The notes under the pieces were generated by a model. The model was not told where the DNA came from and did not search any database. It saw nothing but the letters and a program-made list of their open reading frames with translations. Below, in pieces: positions 12,144 to 24,079 of a stretch of DNA of 64,000 nucleotides. The translations under genes were made by a program, and so were the position numbers. This DNA comes from Lycium barbarum (taxonomy: Eukaryota; Streptophyta; Magnoliopsida; Solanales; Solanaceae): NCBI RefSeq assembly GCF_019175385.1, contig NC_083345.1:43918098-43982097 (forward strand), written 5' to 3'. The first letter of the stretch is position 1. Every line of letters begins with the position of its first letter.

Positions 12144-13410
12144 TCTTATCATCACAATATCAATCATAACACGTCATTATTATACATCTCAAGCCATAAC
12201 ATCATGTTATCATTTCTTAGCGTTCCATGTATCCCGTAGTGTTACAAGTTAGCATTACTTATCATCTTATTGTCATAACATACAATAGCATTAAGAGCAT
12301 TCATTAGGCTTTAAGACAATCATACTATGTCGGGGTGACGTAAGGTCGTGAACCCCCGATTGTATTATGGACATTTATAAGTATCATGCCTCGCCTTGAA
12401 GGGAAGAAAACGTAAGGCGAGTGTTAACAATAATAGCATCATTAGCATTGTAGGAACATCATGCCACAATTTCTTAAGTCTCTAGACTCTAGCTCATTGT
12501 CATCACTATCATGCTCATAGGGGATTTAATATATAGAAGGACTCTTAAGCTTCATCTTATAGAAGGATTTGTGGAAAGCTTGAAGGATTCAGGCCTTTTG
12601 AAAGAAAAGTTAAGCCTCACATACCTTTGTCATTTAAGAAATTTAGCGTATGCTTATTCTCCTTCAATGTCACGCCTCTACCTTCATAAAGAGGATTCGT
12701 ACGATCGTTAGTTAACCAGCTATAAGAACACACTATTATTTCTAGGGAAAATTGGGCAGCACTTCCTTTGTTTATACTACTTTTCCCGTATTCCATATCA
12801 ACTCCCAATCACCCACAATAACAATCACAATATAGCAAATCATAATTATCATTCATATACAATGGCCATGATCCACCATTTCTCTTCATTCTTCCCCACA
12901 TTTATGGTTTTAGGTTCGCTATCGGATTTTCCCATGTATCACACTTATCTCATGGTCTTGATGTCATTTGTAACGTATTCATACTCACAACACACTAACA
13001 TTCATGATTCAATTCAACTACCACTCACTCATGACACTATTCACTCTTGAATGACCCATTTGCTATGTTCTTCTACAATTCGGGTATCTTAACCTTCCAA
13101 CACCTTAAACAACATAAAATGGTCGTGAAACTTACCTTGGATGATGGTTGAACAAGTCTTGAGTGGAGTTTCTCCTCTAGCAACAAAACCCTATCTCACC
13201 TCTTTTGGTTTTCTTTGAGGAGGATGAACTTTACTTGGGTTTCACACTCTTGTTTTCATGAACTTGGTGTGGTTGATCTTGATTTTCACTTGGATTCTTG
13301 TATTGGAAGAGTTTTGGAAGGTTCTAGAGAGATGTTGGGTCGTGGAGAGAGAAGATGAAATAAAATAAAATGAACTTGGGTCCTTATTTAAAAATTGAAA
13401 TCAGTCCCGA

Positions 13411-13630
13411 CATCATTATACGGTCCGTATAATCGACTGTAAAACTGCTCCAATGACTACCTTTTTTTTGTGTCAACTTGACGGTACATTATATGGGCCG
13501 TATAATTTTATACGGTCCGTATAATTGACCGTAAAATCATCCCTTCAGCAACCTCATTCTGCCTCATTCTGTGACTCTTTTACGGTTCATTATACGGCCG
13601 TATAATGTTATACGGTCCGTATAATTGACT
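13411..13630 (-). promoter_or_regulatory. U3 dyad array of element B (TACGGTCCGTA type)
   Basis: At least five palindromes built on TATACGGTCCGTATA. The 19-bp ATTATACGGTCCGTATAAT at 13415-13433 is perfect about a central base. Others lie around 13490-13525 and 13584-13625, where an even version, TATACGGCCGTATA, occurs. In element orientation the array ends about 20 bp upstream of a TATA-like TTTAAATAAGG (plus positions 13382-13392). Dimer binding by a regulator is inference. Confidence 0.65.
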
Positions 13631-13826
13631 GTGTAACCCATCAGTTCACTGAGTCTTATTCTCGTCATTTCGTTTGATCTCCGATCTTTATGAAACCTTC
13701 TTAACAATTATTTAGCACCTCAATACCAGTCTAAAGGACGTTGTCCCTCATCAAAACACCATTTACATCATACCCTTCATTGGCCTAATCACTGTACTCT
13801 AGCGGGGAAATTTCCAAGGTGTAACA

Positions 13827-13862
13827 TTCTTCCCCCCTTTGGAACATTCGTCCCCGAATGTT
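13827..13862 (-). promoter_or_regulatory. Polypurine tract and adjacent hairpin of element B
   Basis: Minus strand AAAGGGGGGAAGAA abuts the 3' LTR (13827-13840) and would prime plus-strand DNA synthesis. Immediately upstream is a perfect hairpin, AACATTCG-GGGA-CGAATGTT (13843-13862). Confidence 0.88.
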
Positions 13863-14027
13863 AAACACTCGGGATTCTAGAAAATTTTTGCCAGAGTTTC
13901 CCCTGTAATTTGTCACCACCAACCTGTCACAACAACCCATAATATCATTACCTCACGGGGCTACATTACAATATCAACATACCTATGGCCACACACGACC
14001 CAAAGAGTAAAATAAAGCATACATACC

Positions 14028-15362
14028 CTATACCGTTGATGTCTCAGCTTGGATCTCCCCTGGGGGTTGGAACAAATGGGGGTACTCGGATCTCATCTTC
14101 TCTTCCGCCTCCCAAGTCATTTCTTCGCAATTGTTATTTCGCCATAAAACTTTGACTGAAGCTACCTCTTTATTTCGAAGCTTTTGCACTTGCCTATCCA
14201 AGATGGCAATAGGCACCTCTTCATAAGTTAGCCTTTCTGTTATCTCCACATCGTCTATCGGGACAATCTTTGTGGGATCTCCAACACACTTGCGGAGCAT
14301 CGAAACATGAAAGACTGGATGGACTGATTCAAGCTCCGAAGGCAATTCCAATTCATATGCTACCTGTCCCACCTTGCGAATGACTTTGTAGGGTCCGATG
14401 TACCTAGGACTTAGCTTCCCCTTCTTCCCAAATCTCATTATCCCTTTCATTGGCGACACTTTAAAAAATACCCAATCGTCAGTTTGAAATTCCAAGTCTC
14501 GCCGGCGGTAATCCCCGTAAGACTTTTGGCGACTTTGGGCTGTTAACAACCGATTTCGAATCACCTTGACCTTTTCTACTGCTTGTTGGATCAATTCAGG
14601 GCCCACTAATTGTGTTTCTCCTATTTCGAACCATCCGATTGGAGATCTACATTTCCTTCCATATAACGCTTCGTACGGAGCCATTTGTATACTAGAATGG
14701 TAGCTGTTGTTATATGCAAACTCAATTAATGGAAAATGATCATCCTAACTTCCACCGAAATCCAACACACACGCCCGTAGCATATCTTCTAAGGTTTGAA
14801 TGGTACGCTCGGCCTGCCCGTCAGTTTGTGGATGAAATGCCGTGCTAAACTTCACTTGCGTGCCCAAACCTTCTTGAAAAGACTTCCAGAACTTAGCTGT
14901 GAACTGTGCTCCCCTATCCGTGATAATGGACAATGGAATACCATGGAGTCGCACAATTTCCTTGAGATACAGCCTTGCATAGTCTTCTGCTGAGTACGTG
15001 GTTCTAACTTGAAGAAAATGGGCTGCTTTTGTCAATCTATCCACGATCGCCCATATAGAATCATATCTACCACGGGAACGAGGTAATTCCACGATGAAAT
15101 CCATGTTAATCACTTCCCACTTCCAAGTGGGTATTTCTATCGCTTGCAATAAGCCTCCTGGCTTTTGATGTTCTGCTTTTACTTGTTGGCAATTTGGACA
15201 TTGTGCTGCAAATTCTGCTATGTCTCTCTTCATGCCATCCCACCAATACATCATCTTGAGATCATGATACATTTTGGTTGAACCCGGGTGAATAGAATAT
15301 CGAGAGCAATGTGCTTCTTCTAGAATTCGTCGGCGCAATTCCGCCACATTCGGCACACACAA
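14028..15362 (-). pseudogene. Element B integrase with chromodomain (one frame, a few stops)
   Basis: 14745-15362 holds the zinc-finger end (H...CPNCQQVKAEHQ) and the catalytic core: Asp in VINMDFIVELP, Asp in IITDRGAQF and Glu in HPQTDGQAERTIQ, so the DDE triad is present. 14028-14684 continues with SPIGWFEIGE and the SPRYIGPYKVIRKVG segment, and ends in a chromodomain (VPIAILDRQVQKLRNKEV, VLWRNNNCEEMTWEAE). A TAG near 14745, probably from a Trp codon, separates the halves. The frame is the same as that of the RT upstream. Confidence 0.9.
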
Positions 15363-15368
15363 CCTGCC

Positions 15369-16757
15369 TCAGTATCTGAGAATTCCATCACTAGAAACTT
15401 CAAACGGAGACTTTTCCTTTCCATGCGATGCGTCTCTATAATGACATAACTGAGGATCTTCATACTGCCGTTCCTTCACTTCCAGATCCAAGGACAGAAT
15501 TGTGGAATCTTTGATACTAATACATGCATCAACTGAATCAATTACACGCACTACAAGATTATCCAATTGATGAAGTTCTTGAACCATCTCTTTCCTTTCC
15601 GGAGGGATTTCACATAAACTGCCCATTGATCGGCGGCTAAGTGCATCGGCTACCACATTCGCCTTCCCGGGGTGGTATAAAATGTTAACATCATAATCTT
15701 TTAATAATTCTAGCCACCGCCTCTGTCGCAAGTTCAACTCCCTTTGCTTGAAAATGTACTGGAGGCTCTTGTGATCTATATAGATATCAACATGCACACC
15801 ATACAAATAATGCCTCCACATTTTCAGGGCATGAATAACCGCAGCCAATTCAAGATCATGCGTCGGATAGTTCTTTTCATGTTTTCACAATTGTCTCGAA
15901 GCATATGCAATAACTTTACCATGCTGCATCAACACGCATCCTAATCCCACACCGGAAGCATCACAATACACAACGTAGCCATCTGGCCCTTCTGAAAGTG
16001 TTAAAACTGGAGCTGAGGTCAACCTGTTTTTCAACTCTTGGAAACTATGTTCACAAGCGTCATTCCATTGGAATTTAGCCGACTTTTGGGTTAACTTCGT
16101 CAATGGGGCTGAAATGGATGAAAAACCCTCTACAAACCTTCTATAATAGCCTGCTAAACCCAGAAAACTACGAACTTCTGTAGGCGTAGTAGGCCTTGGC
16201 CAAGTCTTCACTGTTTTAATTTTCTGAGTGTCGACTCGAATACCGTAATTGGAAATAACATGGCCCAGAAATGTCACAGAATTCATCCAAAACTCGCATT
16301 TCGAAAATTTTGCATACAGCTCTCGGGCTCGGAGAATGCCAAGAACAATCCTCAAATGATCTATATGTTCTGATTCTGTGCGAGAGTACACCAGAATATC
16401 ATCAATAAACACTATCACAAACAAGTACAAGAGTGGCCTGAACACATTGTTCATTAAATTCATGAACACTGCCAGAGCGTTAGTCAACCCAAACGACATC
16501 ACCCGAAATTCATAGTGGCCATATCTCGTTCTGAAAGCTGTTTTGGGAATATCCGCTTCTCTAACTCTCACTTGATGGTAGCCCGACCTCAGATCTATTT
16601 TAGAAAACCACTTGGCACCTTGTAGTTGATCGAATAAGTCATCAATACTTGGAAGAGGATATCTGTTCTTTATCGTCACTTTGTTCAGTTGCCTATAATC
16701 GATACACATTCGTAGAGAACCGCCTTTCTTCCTCACGACAGGACCGGTGCTCCCCAC
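15369..16757 (-). pseudogene. Element B reverse transcriptase and RNase H
   Basis: 15885-16757 encodes the RT with [16 protein letters not shown] and the intact catalytic FIDDILVYS, then the start of RNase H with [14 protein letters not shown]. 15369-15848 continues RNase H ([32 protein letters not shown]). A TGA near 15885 and another near 15366 interrupt it. Both fit C-to-T change in a CGA arginine codon, as expected from decay of methylated CpG. The apparent start at 16757 is artificial, because the frame shifts there. Confidence 0.9.
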
Positions 16758-18823
16758 GGTGGTGAATTGGGCCTAATAAACCCTTTCTCGAGCAAATCCT
16801 TCAACTCTGTCTTTATCTCTTTCAATTCTGCCGGAGCCATTCGATAAGGAGGAATAGAAATAGGCTTGGTATCCGGCAACACATCGATGGCAAAATCAAT
16901 CTCTCTTTCTGGAGGAAGACTTGGAAGTTCATCTGGAAATACATCTGGAAGCTCATTCACCACCGGAACTGACTGGAAAATTGGTGGCTTTGCCTCGGTA
17001 TCATGAACCCGAACTAAGTGATAAATATAGCCCTTGGCTATTATCTTCCTTGCCTTGAGGTAGGAAATAAACATGCCTTTCGGAGATGCTGTATTACCCT
17101 GCCATTCGAGCACGGGCTCTTCTGGAAATTGGAATCGAACCACTTTTGTGCGACAATCAACATTTGCATAACACGAAGCCAACCAATACATACCCATGAT
17201 TACATCGAAATCTACCATTTCTAACTCAATCAAGTCAGCCCTGGTCTGTCGATCGCATATCACAATAACACAATTTTTGTACACTTGTCTTGCTATCACA
17301 GGATCACCAACTGGAGTGAGTACCTCAAAGGGTTTAATTGACTCAGGTTTTACCCCGATACAACCAGCAACGTATGGAGTAATATAAGAAAATATAGAAC
17401 CCGAATCTATCAATGCATACACATCACGGGAGAATATAGACAATATACTTGTGACTACATCCGGAGAGGACTCGAGATCCTGTCGTCCCGCTAAAGCATA
17501 TACACAGGGCTTAGTGGCACCCGAAGTAGATGCTGCCCCTCGGCCTCTGCCTCGGCCTGCTGTCATCTGAGAAGTCTGCCCTACGGGGCGTGCTGATGAG
17601 GAACCCGCTGCTGAGCCTGTGGGCTAAACCCTACCTATACCATATCGCGAGGGACAATCTCGCATCAAATGTACAGTCTGCCCACAAACATAACAACCAT
17701 CAGTGTCCTGACGACACGACCCTGAATGTATTTTGCGGCACTGACTACATCGTGGAACCGGCGGTCGTCTCTGACTGTAATCACCCCCAAACTGAGAACC
17801 CGGAGCTCTCGACCTCTGACCCTATCCTGACGAAAAAGAGCGATCAAATCCCCTGTCCGTGAACCGGGGAGGTGCACTAGTCGCTGACTAGCCTGAATGT
17901 CGGGAATAAGCCTGCCTCGATCCCCCTCTATAATCACCACCTGTGCCCTCAGATCTAGCCCTTTTGTTTTGCCTCCTATCACTGTCGCGACCGCCCCTTT
18001 GTTGTCGTTGTCACCCCTCTAAATTCTGAGCATGGGACTGTATCCGGGAAATGTCCATCCCGTCTTGCAAGGAAACCGTCAGGAAATCTCTAAATAAATG
18101 CGGTCCCAGACCACTCACAAATCTATGTACCCGATCTCCCATGTCGGTCACCATATTCGGAGCATATCTATCCAAAGAATTGAATTGCATGCTATATTCC
18201 CGGGCACTCATGCTTCCCTGTCTCAAATTCAGAAATCTATCTGCTCTAGCTCGGCGGACCTCGGGTGGCAAATAGTAGCGAATGAAAGCATTTACGAACT
18301 CTTTCCAAAACGGAGGAGGCGCATTCTCCCCTCTTGATAACACCCAATTGTTGTACCATAACACCGCCACATCCCGGAGTCTATAGGATGCCAACTCCAC
18401 AGATTCGGTTTCGGAGGCATGGACAATCTTCAATGTCCTCAATATTTCATCAATAAAACCTTGCGGGTCTTCCTCCGGCTTTGACCCGAAGAATTCCGGG
18501 GGATTTAGACTCATAAAATCACGGGCCTTTGTACTTGCTGCCCGGTCACTTGAACCCACATTTTGTCGTTGTGCTTGTGCGGCAACCAATTGGGTCAATA
18601 ACTGAATAGCCTCGGTCATTTGTTGACCCGAAGCAACCGGTGGAGGGATCGGAGCTGGGGCTCCTCCTTGCTCTCCCACATTAGGCGGGGTAGAAGAAGT
18701 ATTAGACAAAGCCTCATTATGCGATTCGCCTTCTTCTACATTCACTGAAGGCTCTCTTTCTACCCGCCTCCTTGCCGTAGTCTTACCCTTCTGGGCGGCT
18801 GCAGCATTTCCCTTTGGCGGCAT
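16733..18823 (-). pseudogene. Element B gag and protease, ending at a one-base frameshift
   Basis: The likely start is 18823 (MPPKGNAAAAQKGK), not the upstream in-frame Met at 18907, because the basic N terminus begins there. The capsid region includes NPPEFFGSKPEEDP and LASYRLRDVAVLWYNNW. Near 17660-17700 there is an intact CCHC zinc knuckle (CYVCGQTVHLMRDC). 16733-17566 holds the protease ([18 protein letters not shown] intact) and the linker to RT. At least four in-frame stops lie between 18013 and 17620. A single missing base near 16737 throws the RT into another frame. Confidence 0.88.
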
Positions 18824-19012
18824 TCTGAAACCATAACACATTATTAGGGAGGATAAAATCTTACACATAGCTCTATCGCACGATTCCCTAAGAAGAAGGA
18901 TGATCATTCTTCCTAAATGCCCTGTAGCCTCCTGTTTATTGATGTGGCGCGCAACACACCATAAACAAGACTCTACTAGACACGGCTCGTAGACACTTCC
19001 TAGGACCGAACT

Positions 19013-19024
19013 GCTCTGATACCA
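19013..19024 (-). promoter_or_regulatory. Primer-binding site of element B (initiator Met tRNA)
   Basis: Minus strand TGGTATCAGAGC, four bases inside the 5' LTR that starts at 19029. Confidence 0.92.
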
Positions 19025-19028
19025 CTTT

Positions 19029-19216
19029 TGTCACGACCCAGCTAGGGGCCGTGATGGGTACCCGGGGCTAACCACCGAGCACCGCTCGTGCCATCATTTA
19101 TTAAGCTTATTTAACAATCATTTATCCGATTCATGCTTAATTTATAATTAAATCCATTTTTATTTAGAAACGAAATGCTTTTATACATACGAGCCCTTAG
19201 GCTAGCAAAGTAATGT

Positions 19217-19247
<31 letters not shown>

Positions 19248-21621
19248 CACATAATGACCATGCCATGAAACCACACGACCCACGTCGAGTATCTACGAGC
19301 CTCTAAGAGATGACACCTACAACTGTACACAAAAGAATCATCATAGGCACCTCCGGGACAATGGAGGGCTTCCAATCAGCTAGCAGCCTCTAAGAATCCG
19401 GAGCAAGATCTCCTCCCTGTCTACCTGTGGGCATGAACACAACGTCCATAGAAAAAGGACGTCAGTACGAATATTGTACTGACTATGTAAGGCAGGAATG
19501 AAATAAACAAACAGAACAGAAAGATCATGAGGCATGGGACAAAGATATAACCAGCACATATGTCATAGGCAATCGTATTACTATCATATTTCACATTTTA
19601 CACAATCATAGTACACTTGTTATCACATCCCATACAGCATCATGTACGTCATCATATACATCATCACATCATAATCTGTATCGTTACCCGTATCCGGGTA
19701 ACCTTCATATGCCACCCACTAGTGGTGATCATGCCCGACCCTCTCGGCTCGGTGTAAACATCGCAGCCCGCATTAGCGGTGACATGCCCGGCCATATAGG
19801 CATGTTAGAATCATACGCAGCCCGCATTAGCGGAGACATGCCCGGCCATATAGGCACGTTGGAATCATACGCAGCCCGCATTAGCGGTGACATGCCCGGC
19901 CATATAGGCACAGTGGAATCTTATCATCACAATATCAATCATAACACGTCATTATTATACATCTCAAGCCATAGCATCATGTTATCAATTCTTAGCGTTC
20001 CATGTATCCCGTAGTGTTACAAGTTAGCATTACTTATCATCTTATTGTCATAACATACAATAGCATTAAGAGCATTCCTTAGGCTTTAAGACAATCATAC
20101 TATGTCGGGGTGACGTAAGATCGTGAACCCCCGATTGTATTATGGACATTTATGAGTATCATGCCTCGCCTTGAAGGGAAGAAAACGTAAGGCGAGTGTT
20201 AACAATAATAACATCATTAGCATTGTAGGAACATCATGCCACAATTTCTTGAGTCTCTAGACTCTAGCTCATTGTCATCACTATCATGCTCATAGGGGAT
20301 TTAATATATAGAAGGACTCTTAAGCTTCATCTTATAGAAGGATTTGTGGAAAGCTTGAAGGATTCATGCCTTTTGAAAGAAAAGTTAAGCCTCACATACC
20401 TTTGTCGTTTAAGAAATTTAGCGTCTGCTTATTCTCCTTCAATGTCACGCGTCTACCTTCAAAAAGAGGATTCGTACGATCGTTAGTTAACCAGCTATAA
20501 GAACGCACTATTATTTCTAGAGAAAATTGGGCAGCACTTCCTTTGTTTATACTACTTTTCCCGTATTCCATATCAACTCCCAATCACCCACAATAACAAT
20601 CACAATATAGCAAATCACAATTATCATTCATATACAATGGCCATGATCCACCATTTCTCTTCATTCTTCCCCACATTTATAGTTTTGGGTTCGCTATCGG
20701 ATTTTCCCATGTATCACACTTATCTCATGGTATTCATGTCATTTGTAACATATTCATACTCACAATACACTAACATTCATGATTCAATTTAACTACCACT
20801 CACTCATGACACTATTCACTCTTGAATGACCCATTTGCTATGTTCTTCTACAATTCGGGTATCTTAACCTTCCAACACCTTAAACAACATAAAATGGTCA
20901 TGAAACTTACCTTGGATGATGGTTGAACAAGTATTAAGTGGAGTTTCTCCTATAGAAACAAAACCCTATCTCACCTCTTTTGGTTTTCTTTGAGGAGTAT
21001 GAACTTTACTTGGGTTTCACACTCTTGTTTTCATGAACATGGTATGGTTGATCTTGATTTTCACTTGGATTCTTGTATTGGAAGAGTTTTGGAAGGTTCT
21101 AGAGAGATGTTGGGTCGTGGAGAGAGAAGATGAAATAAAATAAAATGAACTTGGGTCCTTATTTAAAAATTGAAATCAGTCCCGACATCATTATACGGTC
21201 CGTATAAATTTATACGGTCCGTATAATCGACCGTAAAACTGCTCCAATGACTACCCTTTTTCTGTGTCAACTTGACGGTACATTATACGGGCCGTATAAT
21301 TTTATACGGTCCATATAATTGACCGTAAAATCATCCCTTCAGCAACCTCATTCTGCCTCATTCTGTGACTCTTTTACGGTCCATTATACGGCTGTATAAT
21401 GTTATACGATCCGTATAATTGACCGTATAACCCATCAGTTCAATGAGTCTTATTCTCGTCATTTCGTTTGATCTCCGATCCTTATGGAACCTTCTTAACA
21501 ATTATTTAGCACCTCAATACCAGTCTAAAGGATGTTGTCCCTCGTCAAAACACCATATACGTCATACCCTTCATTGGCCTAATCACTGTACTCTAGCGGC
21601 GGAAATTTCCAAGGTGTAACA
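19029..21621 (-). repeat. 5' LTR of element B
   Basis: About 2593 bp, starting TGTCACGACCCAGC and ending GGTGTAACA. Three minisatellite units lie at about 19763-19920. The U3 dyad array spans about 21187-21430, next to TTTAAATAAGG (21157-21167). This is the LTR that would drive transcription of B. TTTAG at 21622-21626 is the right target duplication. Confidence 0.92.
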
Positions 21622-21757
21622 TTTAGCCACACAATAGCATGCACGGAAACTAGACATGCTTTCTCCTAAAGAATTCACAAAACATACAATCAACTAACCA
21701 AAGTCTAACTCATGTAGACCGTAACCTACCTCAATCGTAGAGCTGGAACAACGCAAG
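21622..21757 (-). repeat. 5' LTR of element A, second piece
   Basis: TTTAGCCACACAATAGC onward matches 2286 to about 2420 of the left LTR of A. It ends in GCAAG (21753-21757), the left target duplication of the next insertion. Confidence 0.85.
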
Positions 21758-22927
21758 TAATAACGTCCAAATCTACTGCTCAAAGAGAAAATTTACACGG
21801 TCGTATGCAATATAATTACCCAACTATGAGTCGGGTTCGGATCCCACACGGAACAATATACTAGGCGATTTAAAAAAGTAAGGAATTATCACTTTCTATG
21901 CTAAGCCAAATACTTTTTCAATATTTTGGTTTTAGATTTTGAAACTGCCAAAGATAAACTAACCTAGAAAGCAAGTAAAATGATCAATGGCCACAACCAT
22001 GGGTACAAGGAACTGTCAAGTAACGATCCAATATATTTATGATTTTTCAACTAACAACGAGTTTATGTTAATAGATAATGATTTCTAAAATCTCATTGAA
22101 AGTCTTCCAACCAAATCAATGAATTTCACTTTAAGCTTTTCCAAGCCTTAAAGTGTGATATTAGGCACGATCAATTTAACCTCAAGTAACTATTCTCTTC
22201 CGAGCTCAAGTTATTAGATTAGTTTAATAACCCAAATTCTTGTTAATTAATCTTTCCCAACTTAGATTTCCTCTTCCGAGCTCAATCAAAGTAAATGGGC
22301 GAGTCTGAGAGTTAGCTAATCCCTTAAGAAATATTAAAGAACAAGATTAATTAAAACAACAGAGACCCACTTCAATAGTAATAAAAATCATTCAATACAT
22401 AAGCATAAAGATTTAATCCAATATTTGATATCATAAACAAGATTCAAGTGAAAGAAGAAAATACTACACACTTAAATAATCAATACAAAACAAGGAATTG
22501 AAGAAAGATTTAAGAAATATCTTATTAAGGTGCTCCAATCTTCTCCTTCAATGGTGTAGATGAAACCCTAGCTCTCCAAGCTTGAAAATATGGCCAAAGA
22601 TGAGTTTTACAAGCCCTAAAATAGTATTTATAACATTCCAAAACGGGAACAAATTATGGACAAAAATACCCTGCGTGCAGCACATGCTGCAACAAGTGCC
22701 ACTCGCATGCACAACATGCTGCTGCAAGTGCTGCTAGCATGTGCTGCCAGCAAGTGCTGCTTGTTCTATTTTTGCTCCATTTTGCTCTGTTTTGCTCCAC
22801 TATGCTCTCCGGACATCTTATCCTACAAAACAACATAAATACACAAAAAGTAACACTAAAAGTGCTTGAAGAGTCACAAAAGCTAAAGGAATTAGCATCG
22901 ATTATCCCGTAATTTCGCGGCATATCA
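21758..22927 (-). mobile_element. Solo LTR inside the LTR of A (duplication GCAAG)
   Basis: A 1170-bp insertion flanked by GCAAG at 21753-21757 and 22928-22932. Read on the minus strand it runs from TGATATGCC to CGTTATTA, so the last dinucleotide is TA rather than CA. A TATA box (TTATAAATAC, plus 22624-22633) lies about 45 bp downstream of a cluster of GCAGCACATGCTGC-type dyads (22677-22760). A related but diverged copy is at 27157-28506. The frame at 22654-22923 spans this LTR and has no known domain. Confidence 0.8.
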
Positions 22928-24079
22928 GCAAGTCACTCCGCTACAGCTTTTCCCTTCCTCAAAGCCTTAGAACGCTCTAAGTCTAGAAATAGAAGGTTCA
23001 ATGAGTCACACCTACTCACATCACAAGTACCAATTCAAGAATACCCTTCCCTTTATCCCATTCCAATGGGTGGATGATTTTCTAGGTGTAAAGCAACCTA
23101 TCAAGGGACTTAGTAATCATTAATCGTCAAATAATAATAATAATATTATATCAAAGTTCCCACTACAAGTAGTTTTCATGGTCAAGATACTATTTTTATA
23201 GAACCCTAGGTCTCAAATCACTTAGTTTATGGCCATAAGGATTAAATTCATGATTAAGAGGAGTTAACCGAAGCGTTTAGATGATAAAAGAAGTGATAAT
23301 AACCATAACCCATCAAGTTTAGACGGTTTATTAATTTCTAGGGTTTCTATTACAATTCCACCATTGAAGACCCACAAAAGTGATGATAATCATGAAGATG
23401 ATACAGAATGGTTGGAAGGAATAAATGAAACTTACCTCTCAAGATTTTTCTTGCCCTAGCTTGAAATTTCACCCTAGGTGCTCGTGGGGAACTGTGTTGG
23501 GGTATTATGAATAAAGAATGTGAGACTAAGTGTTTAAAACCTGGCTACTATTTTTCGTCGACCGCTACAGCGGTCCGTCTATGGCGGCCAAGTGACCGCT
23601 ATAGCGAACCCAAAGGAAATCCGCTCACCGCTATGGCGGTCAACTCACCGCTATAGCGTTTCTTCCGTAGCGGTCAATCATTCGCCACAAGGCAAATGGC
23701 AGGCCGCTGGCAGCAGCCCACCTACCACTACAGCGGTATCGCTGCAGCGGTGCCATCTGGGCAGCGGGCTCGACTTTTTGTCCAGTTTTCCCCCTTTCAC
23801 TACACATTTCATCCGAGGCCTCACAAACACAAACAAAACATGCGCACAAACATAAAAACATCATACGAATCCTTCCACGACCTCAGAATTCCCAACAGAG
23901 TTCTAATTTCCTACATCACCCCCACGGACTCAATAAAATCAAACAACAACCACAAACAAGATAAGTTTCAGCTCTTAAGCTTACACAATTGAGTTCCTAC
24001 TGGCTCGTTCTACTCTCGGAAAGGTTCTATTTGGTGGGGTGATCCTACATTTTCCATAACGATCGGAAGGGTCGTTACA
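22928..24079 (-). repeat. 5' LTR of element A, third piece (U3 end)
   Basis: Matches about 2420-3594 of the left LTR, including the CCGC/GCGG dyad array at about 23560-23760, and ends GTTACA at 24079. The frames at 23592-23992 are by-products of the array. Confidence 0.88.

Larger units (their letters stand above)
11266..13826 (-). repeat. 3' LTR of element B
   Basis: About 2561 bp, from TGTCACAACCC to GGTGTAACA on the plus strand, closely matching 19029-21621. The differences are mainly in simple repeats: this copy has a longer CA/TA tract (11455-11531), two instead of three 55-bp minisatellite units (about 12041-12143), and one fewer TACGGTCCGTA unit. The short frames at 11988-13050 have no domain content and recur in the other LTR. 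Confidence 0.92.
11266..21621 (-). mobile_element. Gypsy element B (chromovirus), nearly complete
   Basis: Two LTRs of about 2.6 kb enclose a minus-strand gag-pol region, with duplication TTTAG. Primer site 19013-19024 and polypurine tract 13827-13840 are both present. Domain order and the chromodomain place it in the chromoviruses. It is much better preserved than A: the RT and integrase catalytic residues are intact, but at least eight stops and one frameshift break the reading frame. It could move only with proteins supplied by other copies. Confidence 0.92.
1216..24079 (-). mobile_element. Gypsy element A (Tekay/Del-like chromovirus), nested host of other insertions
   Basis: Two LTRs flank a minus-strand gag-pol region, with target duplication CTCCT at 1211-1215 and 24080-24084. 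In sense orientation the LTR runs from TGTAATGACCC to a CGTGACA end. The primer site is at 8678-8690. Domain order (gag, protease, RT, RNase H, integrase, chromodomain) is that of chromoviruses, and the RT and chromodomain resemble the Tekay/Del lineage. Every domain carries stops or frameshifts, so the element is dead. Its right LTR was later split by D, B and a solo LTR. Confidence 0.9.

Noticed and set aside
17665..17982. 105-residue minus frame overlapping the gag of B
   Set aside because: Out-of-frame shadow. The in-frame reading gives the CCHC zinc knuckle.
22654..22923. 89-residue frame inside the solo LTR
   Set aside because: It lies wholly within a non-coding LTR, and the related LTR at 27157 does not keep it.
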